Below are positions 55,644 through 64,000 of a stretch of 64,000 nt of DNA, piece after piece (the stretch's first letter is position 1; every line of letters begins with the position of its first letter). The position numbers were made by a program, and so were the translations under genes. Under the pieces are notes generated by a model. That model did no database searches. It was not told the origin of the DNA and saw only the letters and a program-made list of their open reading frames with translations. Source of the stretch: Adhaeribacter arboris (GTDB lineage Bacteria; Bacteroidota; Bacteroidia; Cytophagales; Hymenobacteraceae); contig NZ_PYFT01000001.1 of NCBI RefSeq assembly GCF_003023845.1, forward strand, positions 2,666,001 through 2,730,000. The letters run 5' to 3'.

Positions 55644-55683
55644 AGTATTTAATGACAGACCAAAGTATTTAATGACAGACCAA
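55644..55683. repeat. Perfect 20-bp tandem duplication
   Basis: AGTATTTAATGACAGACCAA occurs twice head to tail without mismatch, just past the end of the TonB receptor gene (which reads leftwards). Confidence 0.95.
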
Positions 55684-55687
55684 AAAA

Positions 55688-58147
55688 TTAAAACGGAATA
55701 ATAACCTTTACGCTGAAGTTTCGACCCATATTATAAATTCCCCGGTGATTATTCGGCGAAGCCTGGTAATATTCAAAATATTTAAGCCGGTTTAAGTGCG
55801 ATTGGTACGCTTTATCCCATAAATTATTCACCTGAAAGAATAGCTGGCAAAATACCCGTCCGGATTTTTGTTTTACGGATGTTCCTAAACCGGTATTAAA
55901 AAGCACGTAGCCGGGAGTAGGCGTTTCAGTTTTATCTACCGCGTATATTTTGTTTTGCCGGGCGTAAGCATCCAGTTCCAAGCGGGCGTAAATGCCGGTG
56001 TAAGCTCCCACGGATTTCCGTAAAGTACCCCGGATTTCCGAACGAAAATGCAAAGGCAATATAAAAGGCAGGTATTTGGCGGCATCGCCGTAGGTTTCGC
56101 GGAGCTTGCTGTTTTTGTTTATACCTTTCACGTAAGCCAGGCTGTTGTTAAAGTTCAGCCACGATACCGATTCAGGATGCAGGTTTAAAGTAAATTCTCC
56201 GCCGTACAATTGGGCTTTGGATTGTTGGTATTTATAAGTAAGATTTCCTTGGTCATCCACAATGGGTTGTCCTTGGCTATCGCTTAAACGAGCCTGAAAA
56301 ATATAGTTAGAAATGCGGTTATCAAAAACTTCTACGCTGACATCTACATTTTTCAGGTAAGCCAGGAAGCTTATATCTTTTTGAAAATTAAATTCGGGCT
56401 TAAATTCCCGGTTGCCTTGGTAGCGGATGTGCGCTCCTGGGTCCAGGCCGTTGGAACCCACTTCGTTTATGTTGGGAGAACGATAACCGCGGGCTAAATT
56501 AGCTTTAAATAAAATTCTCTCCGATAGATTGTACGTTGCCCCTAAACTACCCGAAACGCCGTGATAGGGGTGAGTAAACTCCGGAAATTGTAAATAAGCC
56601 CCCGGTTCCTGGGCATTTGCTTTCCGTCCGAAGCCGGCCGCATCCGTGCTGGTGTAAAAATTGTTCCAAATTAAAGAACGGGTATCGTACCGGATACCAC
56701 CCGAAATATCGAACTTACCCAATGCCCGTTTGGTAAACACAAAAGTACCCACATCAAATAAGGCATAATCCGGAATCGGGAAATTAGTGGCATCTTTATT
56801 TTTATTCGTCTGGAACATGCCATTTACGCCCACGGTAGTTTCTAAACCATTCCAGGCGGGCAAGTTATAATGCACGTCGTAATTAAGTGTATTTAGCACC
56901 AGGAACAAAGCTGCTTTATCCGGCAGAGTAGGAAACAAAAATTCGCGCCGTCGGCTTTGCTGGAAGCCGAAAGTGGCATTGATATTTCCCTGACCAATGA
57001 TGAACTGATTATGCGTATATACCCGGTAATGTTGGATGGCTTGGTGCAAATCGCCGATAGAATACGTTTTTAATTCGTTTTCCGGTACAATGGGCCGGTT
57101 TTTAACGTCATCGGCGTTCCCTTCCCGGATAGGTTTGGTAAATTGGCGGCTTAAAGAATCGCGGCTGCCATCCGGAATTTCCTGCAGATTATCGTAAAGA
57201 GTAGCCGATATTTGCGAAAAACCCCAAGATTTATCTACCCGGGCCGTACCGCTCACATTGTACTCGCGGTAGGCGCTGCCGTAAACCCGGCCATCCACAG
57301 GATTGCGGTAATTATGCGCTCTTTTTTGGGTACCGCGCAGATAAAATTTCCAATCGTTTTTGTTGTAAGATACGCCTAAAGAAGTGCCAATTAAGCCGTT
57401 GTTGCTGTGAAAATCCGTTAATAAATCGCCTTTTAACTTTCCGTCTACGCCTTGGGGTATTGCCGGAATCATGTTAATTACGCCCGCTAAGGCATCCGAT
57501 CCGTAGGTAAGACTGGCCGGACCTTTTACTACTTCGGCCCGGTCAATACCGTACTGGTCTACCTCGGTGCCGTGCTCATCGCCCCATTGCTGCCCTTCCT
57601 GCCGGATACCATCGTACATATTAAGTACCCGGTTATACCCCAAACCCCGAATAAATGGCTTCGAAATGTTAGGTCCCGTAGTGGTAGCACTTACGCCGGG
57701 CACGCCTTTTACAATGGCATCAATAATATTAGAGTTTACGTTAATGTTAATTTCTTTCTTAGAAATGGTAGCAATCGGAATGGGGCTTCTTTTCACTTCG
57801 GTGGCCCGGGTAACTCCTGTTACCACAATTTCATCGAGCTTAGAGGTAATTTCTTTTAAAGTAAAATTGATGGTAGTGGTAGAACTGGGAGTTAAGGTGG
57901 TCGAAGCTTTTTCGGGCTGGTAACCAATACTGGAAGCTCCTACTTCCATGGTACCCGGCGGTACATTTTTAATTTCGTAATACCCTTTATCGTTGGAAGT
58001 AGCCCCAAGCCGGGTTCCGACAATCCCAACGGAAGCATAAGCCAAGGGTTCGCCATTCGCCATTACTCTCCCTTTAATTACACTATTCTGCGCAAAAAGG
58101 GAAAAAGAGGAAAGTAAAATAAAAATTAAAGTAAAAATATTTTTCAT
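55688..58147 (-). CDS. TonB-dependent receptor (siderophore/FecA-like type)
   Basis: Outer-membrane transporter of 819 residues. It has a signal peptide (1-19, ending LFAQ), a carboxypeptidase-regulatory-like domain (about 22-100, GRVMANGEPLAYASVGI), a TonB plug (about 110-230; KSPIPIATISKKEI-like segment, ISKPFIRGLGYNRVLNMYDG, ASLTYGSDALAGVINM), then a 22-strand-type barrel ending in FSVKVIIPF, the aromatic terminus recognised by the BAM complex. This is a different branch from the two other receptors in the window. Iron-siderophore, haem or corrinoid uptake is possible, but no sensor, sigma factor or metal-uptake gene lies nearby. Confidence 0.92.
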   Translation of the reverse strand: MKNIFTLIFILLSSFSLFAQNSVIKGRVMANGEPLAYASVGIVGTRLGATSNDKGYYEIKNVPPGTMEVGASSIGYQPEKASTTLTPSSTTTINFTLKEITSKLDEIVVTGVTRATEVKRSPIPIATISKKEININVNSNIIDAIVKGVPGVSATTTGPNISKPFIRGLGYNRVLNMYDGIRQEGQQWGDEHGTEVDQYGIDRAEVVKGPASLTYGSDALAGVINMIPAIPQGVDGKLKGDLLTDFHSNNGLIGTSLGVSYNKNDWKFYLRGTQKRAHNYRNPVDGRVYGSAYREYNVSGTARVDKSWGFSQISATLYDNLQEIPDGSRDSLSRQFTKPIREGNADDVKNRPIVPENELKTYSIGDLHQAIQHYRVYTHNQFIIGQGNINATFGFQQSRRREFLFPTLPDKAALFLVLNTLNYDVHYNLPAWNGLETTVGVNGMFQTNKNKDATNFPIPDYALFDVGTFVFTKRALGKFDISGGIRYDTRSLIWNNFYTSTDAAGFGRKANAQEPGAYLQFPEFTHPYHGVSGSLGATYNLSERILFKANLARGYRSPNINEVGSNGLDPGAHIRYQGNREFKPEFNFQKDISFLAYLKNVDVSVEVFDNRISNYIFQARLSDSQGQPIVDDQGNLTYKYQQSKAQLYGGEFTLNLHPESVSWLNFNNSLAYVKGINKNSKLRETYGDAAKYLPFILPLHFRSEIRGTLRKSVGAYTGIYARLELDAYARQNKIYAVDKTETPTPGYVLFNTGLGTSVKQKSGRVFCQLFFQVNNLWDKAYQSHLNRLKYFEYYQASPNNHRGIYNMGRNFSVKVIIPF

Positions 58148-58985
58148 GTATCTGTTTCAATCAGCAGTTAACCACCTTCTTAATCGTTTAAACCCAGAAT
58201 GGTATAAACTTAAAATCCAAGATGAAAAATTCTGAATTACTTTATCGATTTCAAAATTTGATAAAACCAAAAATGTAACACCTCCTTCTTTTAACTCCCA
58301 AAGCAGAAAATTTTCAGGATTAATATATTAAGCATTCATTCGCAATAATATAAAACAGATTAGATTTAGTATATTCATTTTTCAATAAATTGTTGTAAAA
58401 TACACCACGGTAGCCGTTAAAACTGGAATAATTAACGGCCAGCGCTTCTTTGTTAAGAAAAATACCTACCAATAGCTTGTTTTTATTTAATGAATGTGGT
58501 GGAAGTTATTCATCAGAAAGATAAGCAAAACTAGCTTGAGGTATAAAAGACGCACTAAAGTCGGTTTACTTGTGGAGCCGGTTTCCGTCTTCAGGCGGCG
58601 ACGCTCTCTTATTTCAACCGTAACTTGTTTGCCTCGTGGCTGGCGGGCACCGCCCGGAAGAACCAAACGGACTTTGAATGCTAGTAGTTGCTGCCTATCG
58701 GTAACCTCCTACCATCTTGGTAACCAGTAAATACGTTCTGTTTACTTCCATTTGAAATAATTTGCTATTATACAGAAATAATGGCTTAGCTTATATCTAT
58801 CTCTTGCTTCTGAAAACTACTACAATTGCTTTCTTATAGTATCCCGGAAACTGAAATAAAACTAAAGGGGATAGGCAAATTGACTAAAACTTAGCACCTG
58901 AATCGGAATAACAGGAAGCATCGGGAATAAAAACGGATGCTTTTCTCTAGTTGTTTCCTTTCTTTGGATTGATACAATGGAAATA
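58148..58985. other. 838-base gap with a GC-rich patch
   Basis: It is AT-rich at both ends, but about 58561-58700 is markedly GC-rich (67 of 120 bases by hand count at 58561-58680). A 78-codon frame on the + strand (58494-58730) is Arg/Ser/Cys-rich and unlike a real protein. The patch may be a dispersed repeat or the remnant of a lost gene. Confidence 0.5.
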
Positions 58986-59402
58986 TTACACTTCTTTCAG
59001 CCAGGCCGAGGCAGTTTCAATATCGTCGAAAACCAGGATGGTAATGTTGGGAATTTCGTATTTTAAGGCTTGTTCCAAAGAAGTTTGGCTTTCGGGACAA
59101 GGAGATTGCACCCAGGCCATAAAAAAACAACCCGCTCCTAGAAAACGGGGAAACCAGGAGTGTATCAACCAATTGTTAATACCCTCCGCCCAACGACCAT
59201 GGACGTGCTGGTTATCGTTAATAATTTTCTTAACCGGATACTTATGTAAGGCTAGCAGAATATCTTCACACCCGACCATACCCATTTCATCGGTAATATT
59301 ACCTTTCCAATTAATGTAAAGCCATTCCGCTTCCGCGTTGTAATCAATCTCTATGTAAGTTCTTTTTATCAGACTAACAGTAGTAGATAAGGAGGTTATC
59401 AT
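58986..59402 (-). CDS. SpoIIAA/STAS-like protein
   Basis: Protein of 138 residues of the same STAS-like group as the gene at 43665-44075. It has strands YIEIDYNAEAEWLYINWKG (about 17-35), a helix, KKIINDNQHVHG (about 57-68, the K-x-x-x-D region), then a Trp/Phe-rich helix (WLIHSWFPRFLGAGCFFMAW) and the closing FDDIETASAWLKEV. The two proteins share only this pattern, not close identity. Function is unknown. It is not adjacent to the symporter gene. Confidence 0.72.
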   Translation of the reverse strand: MITSLSTTVSLIKRTYIEIDYNAEAEWLYINWKGNITDEMGMVGCEDILLALHKYPVKKIINDNQHVHGRWAEGINNWLIHSWFPRFLGAGCFFMAWVQSPCPESQTSLEQALKYEIPNITILVFDDIETASAWLKEV

Positions 59403-59823
59403 TAGGTTAATTTAAAATATATAATGGAGTTCTGTAAACAAGCTTACACTTAGCTAGGATTGAGGAAATACAGGTCGGAATTTATACGAAGCTAATAAAA
59501 TAATGCAAATAAATTGAAGATAAATATTATTTCATAAAAAATATTTCCCGGAGAAACATAAAAGCATTTCGGAGAACAATAATTTATTTATTAATATATA
59601 CACATAAAAACCTAAAACATTTATATTTTCTTTTAATCTAATAACGTGACGAAAGGAGTTAATTATATAATTAATCAGAATAATTCTAAATTCACTAAAC
59701 AACTTGCATATGTTTAAAATAAAAATTCATACTATTGATTTACCGCCTCTTACGTTTCATTTACTTGCACTATCAAAATACGTACATGATCAACTTTATC
59801 ACAGGAAATTGAGTACTAGCAAT
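59403..59823. other. 421-base AT-rich gap, nothing recognised
   Basis: No clear terminator for the symporter and no credible small gene seen. Confidence 0.45.
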
Positions 59824-61512
59824 TTACCAGAATTTAATGTATAAAGCAGATAAAATTAATAAGGTAAAAACCATCATTACAACGGTGGAGGATTGTAAAC
59901 GAAACAGGTGCGAGTCTAATACAAATGCTTTGGTATTTACTTTTTCCCCGGCCAAACTAATGACCACCATTAACAATACCGTAAAAAAGAACGACCAACC
60001 CATGCAGATAAAGAAAGGAATTTCGTAAACATTATTGCTGTTCCGGAAGGCGGTGTACAACCAGGTTTCCGGGCCTAGCACATTAGGAGCAAACTGACCA
60101 AAGAAAATAGATAAAATAAAACCCGATAGGATACCGGCAATGGCCGCCGCGCCACTGGTTCTTTGCCAGAACATGCCCAGTAAAAAGGTCGCAAACACGC
60201 CCGGGCTAATATAACCCGTATATTTATTAATAAAGGTATAACCGCCTTCGCTGCTAATGCCCATCCAATCGTCCCAGGTGAAAATAATGCCTACCACCAT
60301 GGCAAAAACAATAAAGAAACGGCCTACCCAAACCAATTGCTTCTCGCTGGCATTCCGGTGCAGGTATTCTTTGTAAATATCCAGGGTAAAAATAGTAGAG
60401 ATGCTATTCGCCTTACCGGCCAAGGAGGCCACTATAGCCGCCGTTAAGGCGGCCAGCGATAAACCTTTAAGTCCGTTGGGCAGAAAACCCAGAATTGCCG
60501 AATAAGCCCCATCTTTACTGCCCCCGGCTAACTCCGGTAAGTGTCCGTTTTTATATAATACGTAAGCCACAATGCCGGGCAACATAACAATTACGGGCAT
60601 TAAGAGTTTTAAAAATCCGGCGAATAAAATACCGGTGCGGGCGGTTTGTAAATCGGCGCCCAATGCCCGTTGAATAATATATTGGTTACAGCCCCAGTAA
60701 TTTAAATTATTAATCCACACTCCCGCATAATACATAGTAATACCCGGCAAAATCAGGTATTTGTTAATACTTTCCTGCGAAGCGCCCGCGCTGGGTTTGT
60801 CAAATATCATATGAAAATGATCGGGAGCGAATTTCATTAAAGTGGTAAAACCGGCTATGGCGCTGCTGCCCAGCCCAAATTTTTCGCTCACCATAGTTAA
60901 GGCCATATAAGTAGTAGCCAGCCCGCCAATAAGTAATACGGTCACCTGAATAACATCGGTATACCCAATTACCTTCATGCCGCCCAAAGTAATAAAAATA
61001 GCAAATACGGCCAGGCCAATCATTACCAGATGAAAGGATTGGCCGCCTACTAAGCCATTTATAGCCAGGGCGCCCAAGTATAAGATAGAAGTAAGATTGA
61101 TGAAAATGTACAGAAATAGCCAAAACACCGCCATTATTAAAGCTACCGTGTGGTTGTAACGGGTTTTAAGAAACTGCGGCATGGTGTAAATGTGATTTTT
61201 CAGGTAAACCGGAATAAACCAGATAGCCACAATAATCAGCGCCACCGCCGCAATCCATTCGTAAACGGCAACGGCAATTCCCACAAAAAAGCCTTCGCCG
61301 GACATGCCAATAAATTGTTCCGCCGAAATGTTAGAAGCAATCAGGGAAGCGCCAATGGCCCACCAGGTTAAAGAACCTTCGGCCAGGAAATAATCTTTGG
61401 TATCGGCAACTACTCGCCTTTTTTTCGAATAAATCCAATATCCATAAGATGCCACAAGAATAAAATAGATGATAAATACCAGATAATCAGCTAAAGTAAG
61501 CTTGTTGCTCAT
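59824..61512 (-). CDS. Sodium/solute symporter (SSS family), probably inositol
   Basis: Inner-membrane transporter of 562 residues with about 13-14 transmembrane helices, of the SSS/SGLT family (LeuT fold). Family marks are GASLIASNISAEQFIGMSGEGF in the TM2 region, AALTAAIVASLAGKANSISTIFTLDIYKEY in the TM8 region, and WWAIGASLIASN near the N-terminus. Its place directly downstream of myo-inositol oxygenase, on the same strand with 220 bases between, suggests inositol as the substrate. That is an inference from context. Confidence 0.93.
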   Translation of the reverse strand: MSNKLTLADYLVFIIYFILVASYGYWIYSKKRRVVADTKDYFLAEGSLTWWAIGASLIASNISAEQFIGMSGEGFFVGIAVAVYEWIAAVALIIVAIWFIPVYLKNHIYTMPQFLKTRYNHTVALIMAVFWLFLYIFINLTSILYLGALAINGLVGGQSFHLVMIGLAVFAIFITLGGMKVIGYTDVIQVTVLLIGGLATTYMALTMVSEKFGLGSSAIAGFTTLMKFAPDHFHMIFDKPSAGASQESINKYLILPGITMYYAGVWINNLNYWGCNQYIIQRALGADLQTARTGILFAGFLKLLMPVIVMLPGIVAYVLYKNGHLPELAGGSKDGAYSAILGFLPNGLKGLSLAALTAAIVASLAGKANSISTIFTLDIYKEYLHRNASEKQLVWVGRFFIVFAMVVGIIFTWDDWMGISSEGGYTFINKYTGYISPGVFATFLLGMFWQRTSGAAAIAGILSGFILSIFFGQFAPNVLGPETWLYTAFRNSNNVYEIPFFICMGWSFFFTVLLMVVISLAGEKVNTKAFVLDSHLFRLQSSTVVMMVFTLLILSALYIKFW

Positions 61513-61689
61513 AGAAGGCCGTAGGTTAGAGGTTACAACGCATTAAAGTAAAGTAATAGTAACGGAAATGTCTGAAAAAGCAATAAAAGAGCTCGCGGTA
61601 GTTTAAAACCCCTTAAGCCGCAGGCAACTCATTCAAGCGAGTAGTTACCTGAGTGAATACATCTTGTTACTTAAATATGGGAAGAAAAA

Positions 61690-61713
61690 CCCCTTCTAAG
61701 TTAAGAGAAGGGG
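61690..61713 (-). terminator. Terminator of the inositol oxygenase gene
   Basis: An 8-bp stem CCCCTTCT/AGAAGGGG with an 8-base loop. On the minus strand it is followed by TTTTTCTT. It lies 20 bases past the stop, so the oxygenase and symporter may be separate transcripts or partly read-through. Confidence 0.8.
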
Positions 61714-61732
61714 CTGAAAACAAGATCAAAAA

Positions 61733-62611
61733 TTAAAATTTAAGCGTTGCCGGTAAGTATTTGGCTATCAGATTTTCGTAATAAGGACGAAGTTCCGTCC
61801 AATTAGGTGGGGTTGGATTCTTTGAGTATAAATCGTAAGGGTTAAATAATTTTACCCATTTAAACATTTCGTGATCGTGCGCGTCCATTAAGTGGTCATA
61901 GGCGTTTTCGCGGTGTTGTGGGTAAAAGGAGTGATAGCGGAGCATGTATAAAGCTGGTTCCGGTAAATAATCTTTCATCATGTGGTACACATATTCATCG
62001 TGCCCCCAGGATAAATGCACATTCCGCAAACCGCAATTAGGTTCATAAACGCCGTATTTGGTATTAAATCTTGGGTCATTACTATCCGGATTGTCTTTGA
62101 AAAATTCCGGGTAAACAATTTTATCGGAAAATGCGCAGCCTACCGGAAAGGTATCCCCCACTACCGCCCACTGAGGTTCGCCGAATAAGCAAAGCACCTT
62201 ACCCATATCGTGCATTAAGCCCACCATTACCATCCAATCCGGGTGCCCATCGGCGCGAATAGCTTCGGAAGTTTGCAGTAAATGCTGCATTTGGTCCAGA
62301 TCGGTATCAGGGTCGGAATCATCTACCAGTTGGTTTAAAAACTGGAAAGCGTCCCAAACCGGCATTTCTTTCTTATCGAAGCGTAAGAAATCTTTCTCCT
62401 TCTCCAGCACAAAATCATAGCTCTGGTATCGGTGATTGAGCCGGTAAAATTCTTTTACGGTATCGCGCACGGGAGCTTCGTAATTCCGGTAGGCTTCGGT
62501 GGCTTTACCTTGGGCAATTTCTTCCGGGTCCGGATAACGGTCCAGTAAATTTTCTTCCCACTCTTCCAGGCTCTCCAATGGATTCAAGGCGTCTTTTTCG
62601 GCTAAGTTCAT
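61733..62611 (-). CDS. myo-Inositol oxygenase
   Basis: Cytosolic non-haem diiron enzyme of 292 residues that oxidises myo-inositol with O2 to D-glucuronate (EC 1.13.99.1). Aligning by eye with mammalian MIOX, the six iron ligands are all present: H110, H134 and D135 (GLMHDMGK), H204 (WGHDEY), H227 (RYHSFYP) and D260 (NPYDLY). Substrate residues also fit, such as SDPD in DDSDPDTDL. The frame opens at a TTG (62623), but the ATG at 62611 is the natural start. It is divergent from the LacI-family regulator, and the symporter lies downstream. Confidence 0.95.
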   Translation of the reverse strand: MNLAEKDALNPLESLEEWEENLLDRYPDPEEIAQGKATEAYRNYEAPVRDTVKEFYRLNHRYQSYDFVLEKEKDFLRFDKKEMPVWDAFQFLNQLVDDSDPDTDLDQMQHLLQTSEAIRADGHPDWMVMVGLMHDMGKVLCLFGEPQWAVVGDTFPVGCAFSDKIVYPEFFKDNPDSNDPRFNTKYGVYEPNCGLRNVHLSWGHDEYVYHMMKDYLPEPALYMLRYHSFYPQHRENAYDHLMDAHDHEMFKWVKLFNPYDLYSKNPTPPNWTELRPYYENLIAKYLPATLKF

Positions 62612-62716
62612 AACAATTTGCAATTTTATTAAAGTAGAGATTTCTTATCCTGCTAATTTTACTAATTTACTAAAATTTAAAGGCTTATTGTACCTTTTAT
62701 TGGCTGTTTTATTTAC

Positions 62717-62728
62717 GCAATCGTTTGC
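62717..62728. promoter_or_regulatory. LacI-type operator between inositol oxygenase and regulator
   Basis: GCAATCGTTTGC is a near-perfect inverted repeat around CG and matches the LacI/GalR/CcpA core AAnCGnTT with GC/GC ends. It lies in the 178-base divergent gap, 62 bases upstream of the regulator and 106 bases upstream of the oxygenase start. It is the likely binding site of the divergent regulator. Confidence 0.7.
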
Positions 62729-62789
62729 CTAAACTTATGCAGCGCTTCTATTGCATTGGCTATTTTGATTTTCGGTACCAGATTACATT

Positions 62790-63806
62790 ATGGAGAAAGT
62801 AACCATTAAAAAATTAGCGGAAGAGTTAAACCTTTCGGCATCTACTATTTCCCGGGCCTTGCAGGATAGCTACCAGATTGGCAGCCAGACCAAACAAAGG
62901 GTGCTGGAACGGGCGGCTCAACTTAACTACGTCCCGAATTACCACGCCAGCGGTTTACGAAAAAAAGTAAGTAAAACCATTGCTGTAGTTATTCCGGAAG
63001 TAGCCGATAGTTTTTTTGCGCAAGCCATAAACGGCATTGAAGCCGTGGCGCAGGATTCAGGATTTCACGTTTTAATCTACTTAACCCACGAAAGTAGCGC
63101 CAAAGAACAGGCTATTTTAAAAGAATTTCAAAACGGCCGGGTCGATGGCGTTTTACTTTCTATTACCGCGGAAACTACCCACTACAACTACATTCAAGAA
63201 CTAATCACCCGCGGTATTCCTTTGGTTTTATTCGATCGGGTTTGTGAAGACATGCTCACCACTAAAATTACTACCAACGATTTTGAAAGCAGCTATTTGG
63301 CAACTAAACATTTAATGGACTGCGGCTGCCATTCTATTGCTTTATTATCGGCCTCGAACAGTTTAGCCATTAGTAAAAACCGATTAGCTGGTTACAAGCA
63401 AGCTTTAACTGATAGGGGAAGACATTTTAAGGAAAATATTGTTGTAGAGTGCTCTAAAATAGAGGGAAAAAATTATCTATTAATTAAAGAGTTGTTGAGC
63501 CGCCCGGACCGGCCCGATGGTATAATGGCGACCGTGGAGAAACAAGCTACCAGTATTTACCAGGTTTGCCGCGAGTTAAATTTACCGATTCCGGAAAAGG
63601 TAAAAGTGGTGGGTTTTTCTAATTTACAATCGGCGGCTTATTTAAATCCGGCCCTTACTACCATTACTCAACCCGCTTTTGCTATGGGAAAAGCCGCGGC
63701 TACCAGCTTATTTAAAGCCCTTAAAAGAACGAATGGAAGTATAGTTGCCGAAAGCCAGGTATTGTCTTCGGTTTTGCACGTCCGGGATTCCACGTGCCGT
63801 CTTTAA
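62790..63806 (+). CDS. LacI-family transcriptional regulator
   Basis: DNA-binding repressor-type regulator of 338 residues. The N-terminal HTH (about 3-25, VTIKKLAEELNLSASTISRAL) with hinge VPNYHASGL is typical, and residues 60-330 form the periplasmic-binding-like effector domain (TIAVVIPEVADSFFAQAINGIE, GRVDGVLLSI, FDRV). By position it should control the divergent myo-inositol oxygenase and perhaps the symporter, with inositol or a derivative as inducer; this is inferred. An operator-like palindrome lies in the gap. Confidence 0.93.
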   Translation: MEKVTIKKLAEELNLSASTISRALQDSYQIGSQTKQRVLERAAQLNYVPNYHASGLRKKVSKTIAVVIPEVADSFFAQAINGIEAVAQDSGFHVLIYLTHESSAKEQAILKEFQNGRVDGVLLSITAETTHYNYIQELITRGIPLVLFDRVCEDMLTTKITTNDFESSYLATKHLMDCGCHSIALLSASNSLAISKNRLAGYKQALTDRGRHFKENIVVECSKIEGKNYLLIKELLSRPDRPDGIMATVEKQATSIYQVCRELNLPIPEKVKVVGFSNLQSAAYLNPALTTITQPAFAMGKAAATSLFKALKRTNGSIVAESQVLSSVLHVRDSTCRL

Positions 63807-64000
63807 ATATTTAAGAGTCAACCTCCCAAACAGTTTGCTTTTAGAGTCTAAATACGTAAGCTCTATTAACTAAGAGTATTTTACTATAGAGTTACTACTT
63901 TCTATTTACTTAGCTAAATACCTTCCTTATAGAATTTAACTTCATAAGAAAAGAACAGATTACTGATTACGGAATATATTTTTATCCGCTGAAAGTTCCT

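Noticed and set aside
58494-58730. 78-codon + strand frame
   Set aside because: Arg/Ser/Cys-rich product typical of a chance frame through a GC-rich patch; better treated as a repeat or remnant.

Overview
The window is a chromosomal segment from a member of the Bacteroidota, most likely order Cytophagales and plausibly family Hymenobacteraceae (Adhaeribacter/Hymenobacter-like). The case rests on three secreted proteins with type IX secretion (T9SS) C-terminal sorting domains, TonB-dependent receptors with an N-terminal carboxypeptidase-regulatory-like domain, a DUF4293 protein, a DUF5916 outer-membrane protein, SpoIIAA/STAS-like proteins, AT-rich DNA and weak Shine-Dalgarno signals. No rRNA, tRNA, CRISPR array, prophage or intact insertion sequence was recognised. 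The genus is an inference.

Bases 1-12100 are mixed housekeeping and small genes: a truncated serine hydrolase, a TonB-dependent receptor, a membrane-anchored GyrI-like protein, an ABC exporter, truA, a thiolase, DUF4293, a NUDIX hydrolase, two small lipoproteins (one with a META domain), an XRE-type regulator and a 56-residue ORF with its own terminator. Bases 12080-13426 are an AT-rich stretch without a convincing gene.

Bases 13427-33692 are an exopolysaccharide or O-polysaccharide locus, all on the + strand: Wza-like outer-membrane export lipoprotein, Wzc-like chain-length regulator and tyrosine kinase, Wzx flippase, two GT2 and three GT4 glycosyltransferases, a Wzy polymerase, a secreted alginate-lyase-family protein, a PglC-type initiating phosphoglycosyltransferase, an ATP-grasp ligase, a HAD phosphatase, a PglE-like sugar aminotransferase and a PglF-like 4,6-dehydratase. 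PglF, PglE and PglC together imply a UDP-4-amino-4,6-dideoxy-GlcNAc-type first sugar. Where a PglD acetyltransferase would be expected there is instead an ATP-grasp plus HAD pair, which suggests ATP-dependent acylation (for example aminoacylation) of the sugar amine. This is the most interesting candidate system here.

Bases 34114-42633 hold three large T9SS cargo proteins: cadherin plus kelch; choice-of-anchor plus malectin; and a seven-repeat propeller plus InlB-like repeat plus CBM6. They look like surface carbohydrate-binding or adhesive proteins next to the polysaccharide locus. Bases 43665-59402 are scattered accessory genes: two STAS-like paralogues, a small HTH protein, an alpha/beta hydrolase, an arginase-family enzyme, an AAC(6')-like acetyltransferase, a TonB receptor with a long disordered C-terminal tail, a DUF5916 protein, a polysaccharide deacetylase, a GNAT enzyme and a second type of TonB receptor.

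Bases 59824-63806 form an inositol module: sodium/solute symporter, myo-inositol oxygenase and a divergent LacI-family regulator, with a LacI-type operator between the two divergent genes. It would import inositol and oxidise it to D-glucuronate.

Short perfect or near-perfect tandem duplications of 14-24 bp recur across the window (9427, 16620, 29597, 33013, 33885, 55644). Several strong hairpin terminators mark transcript ends.
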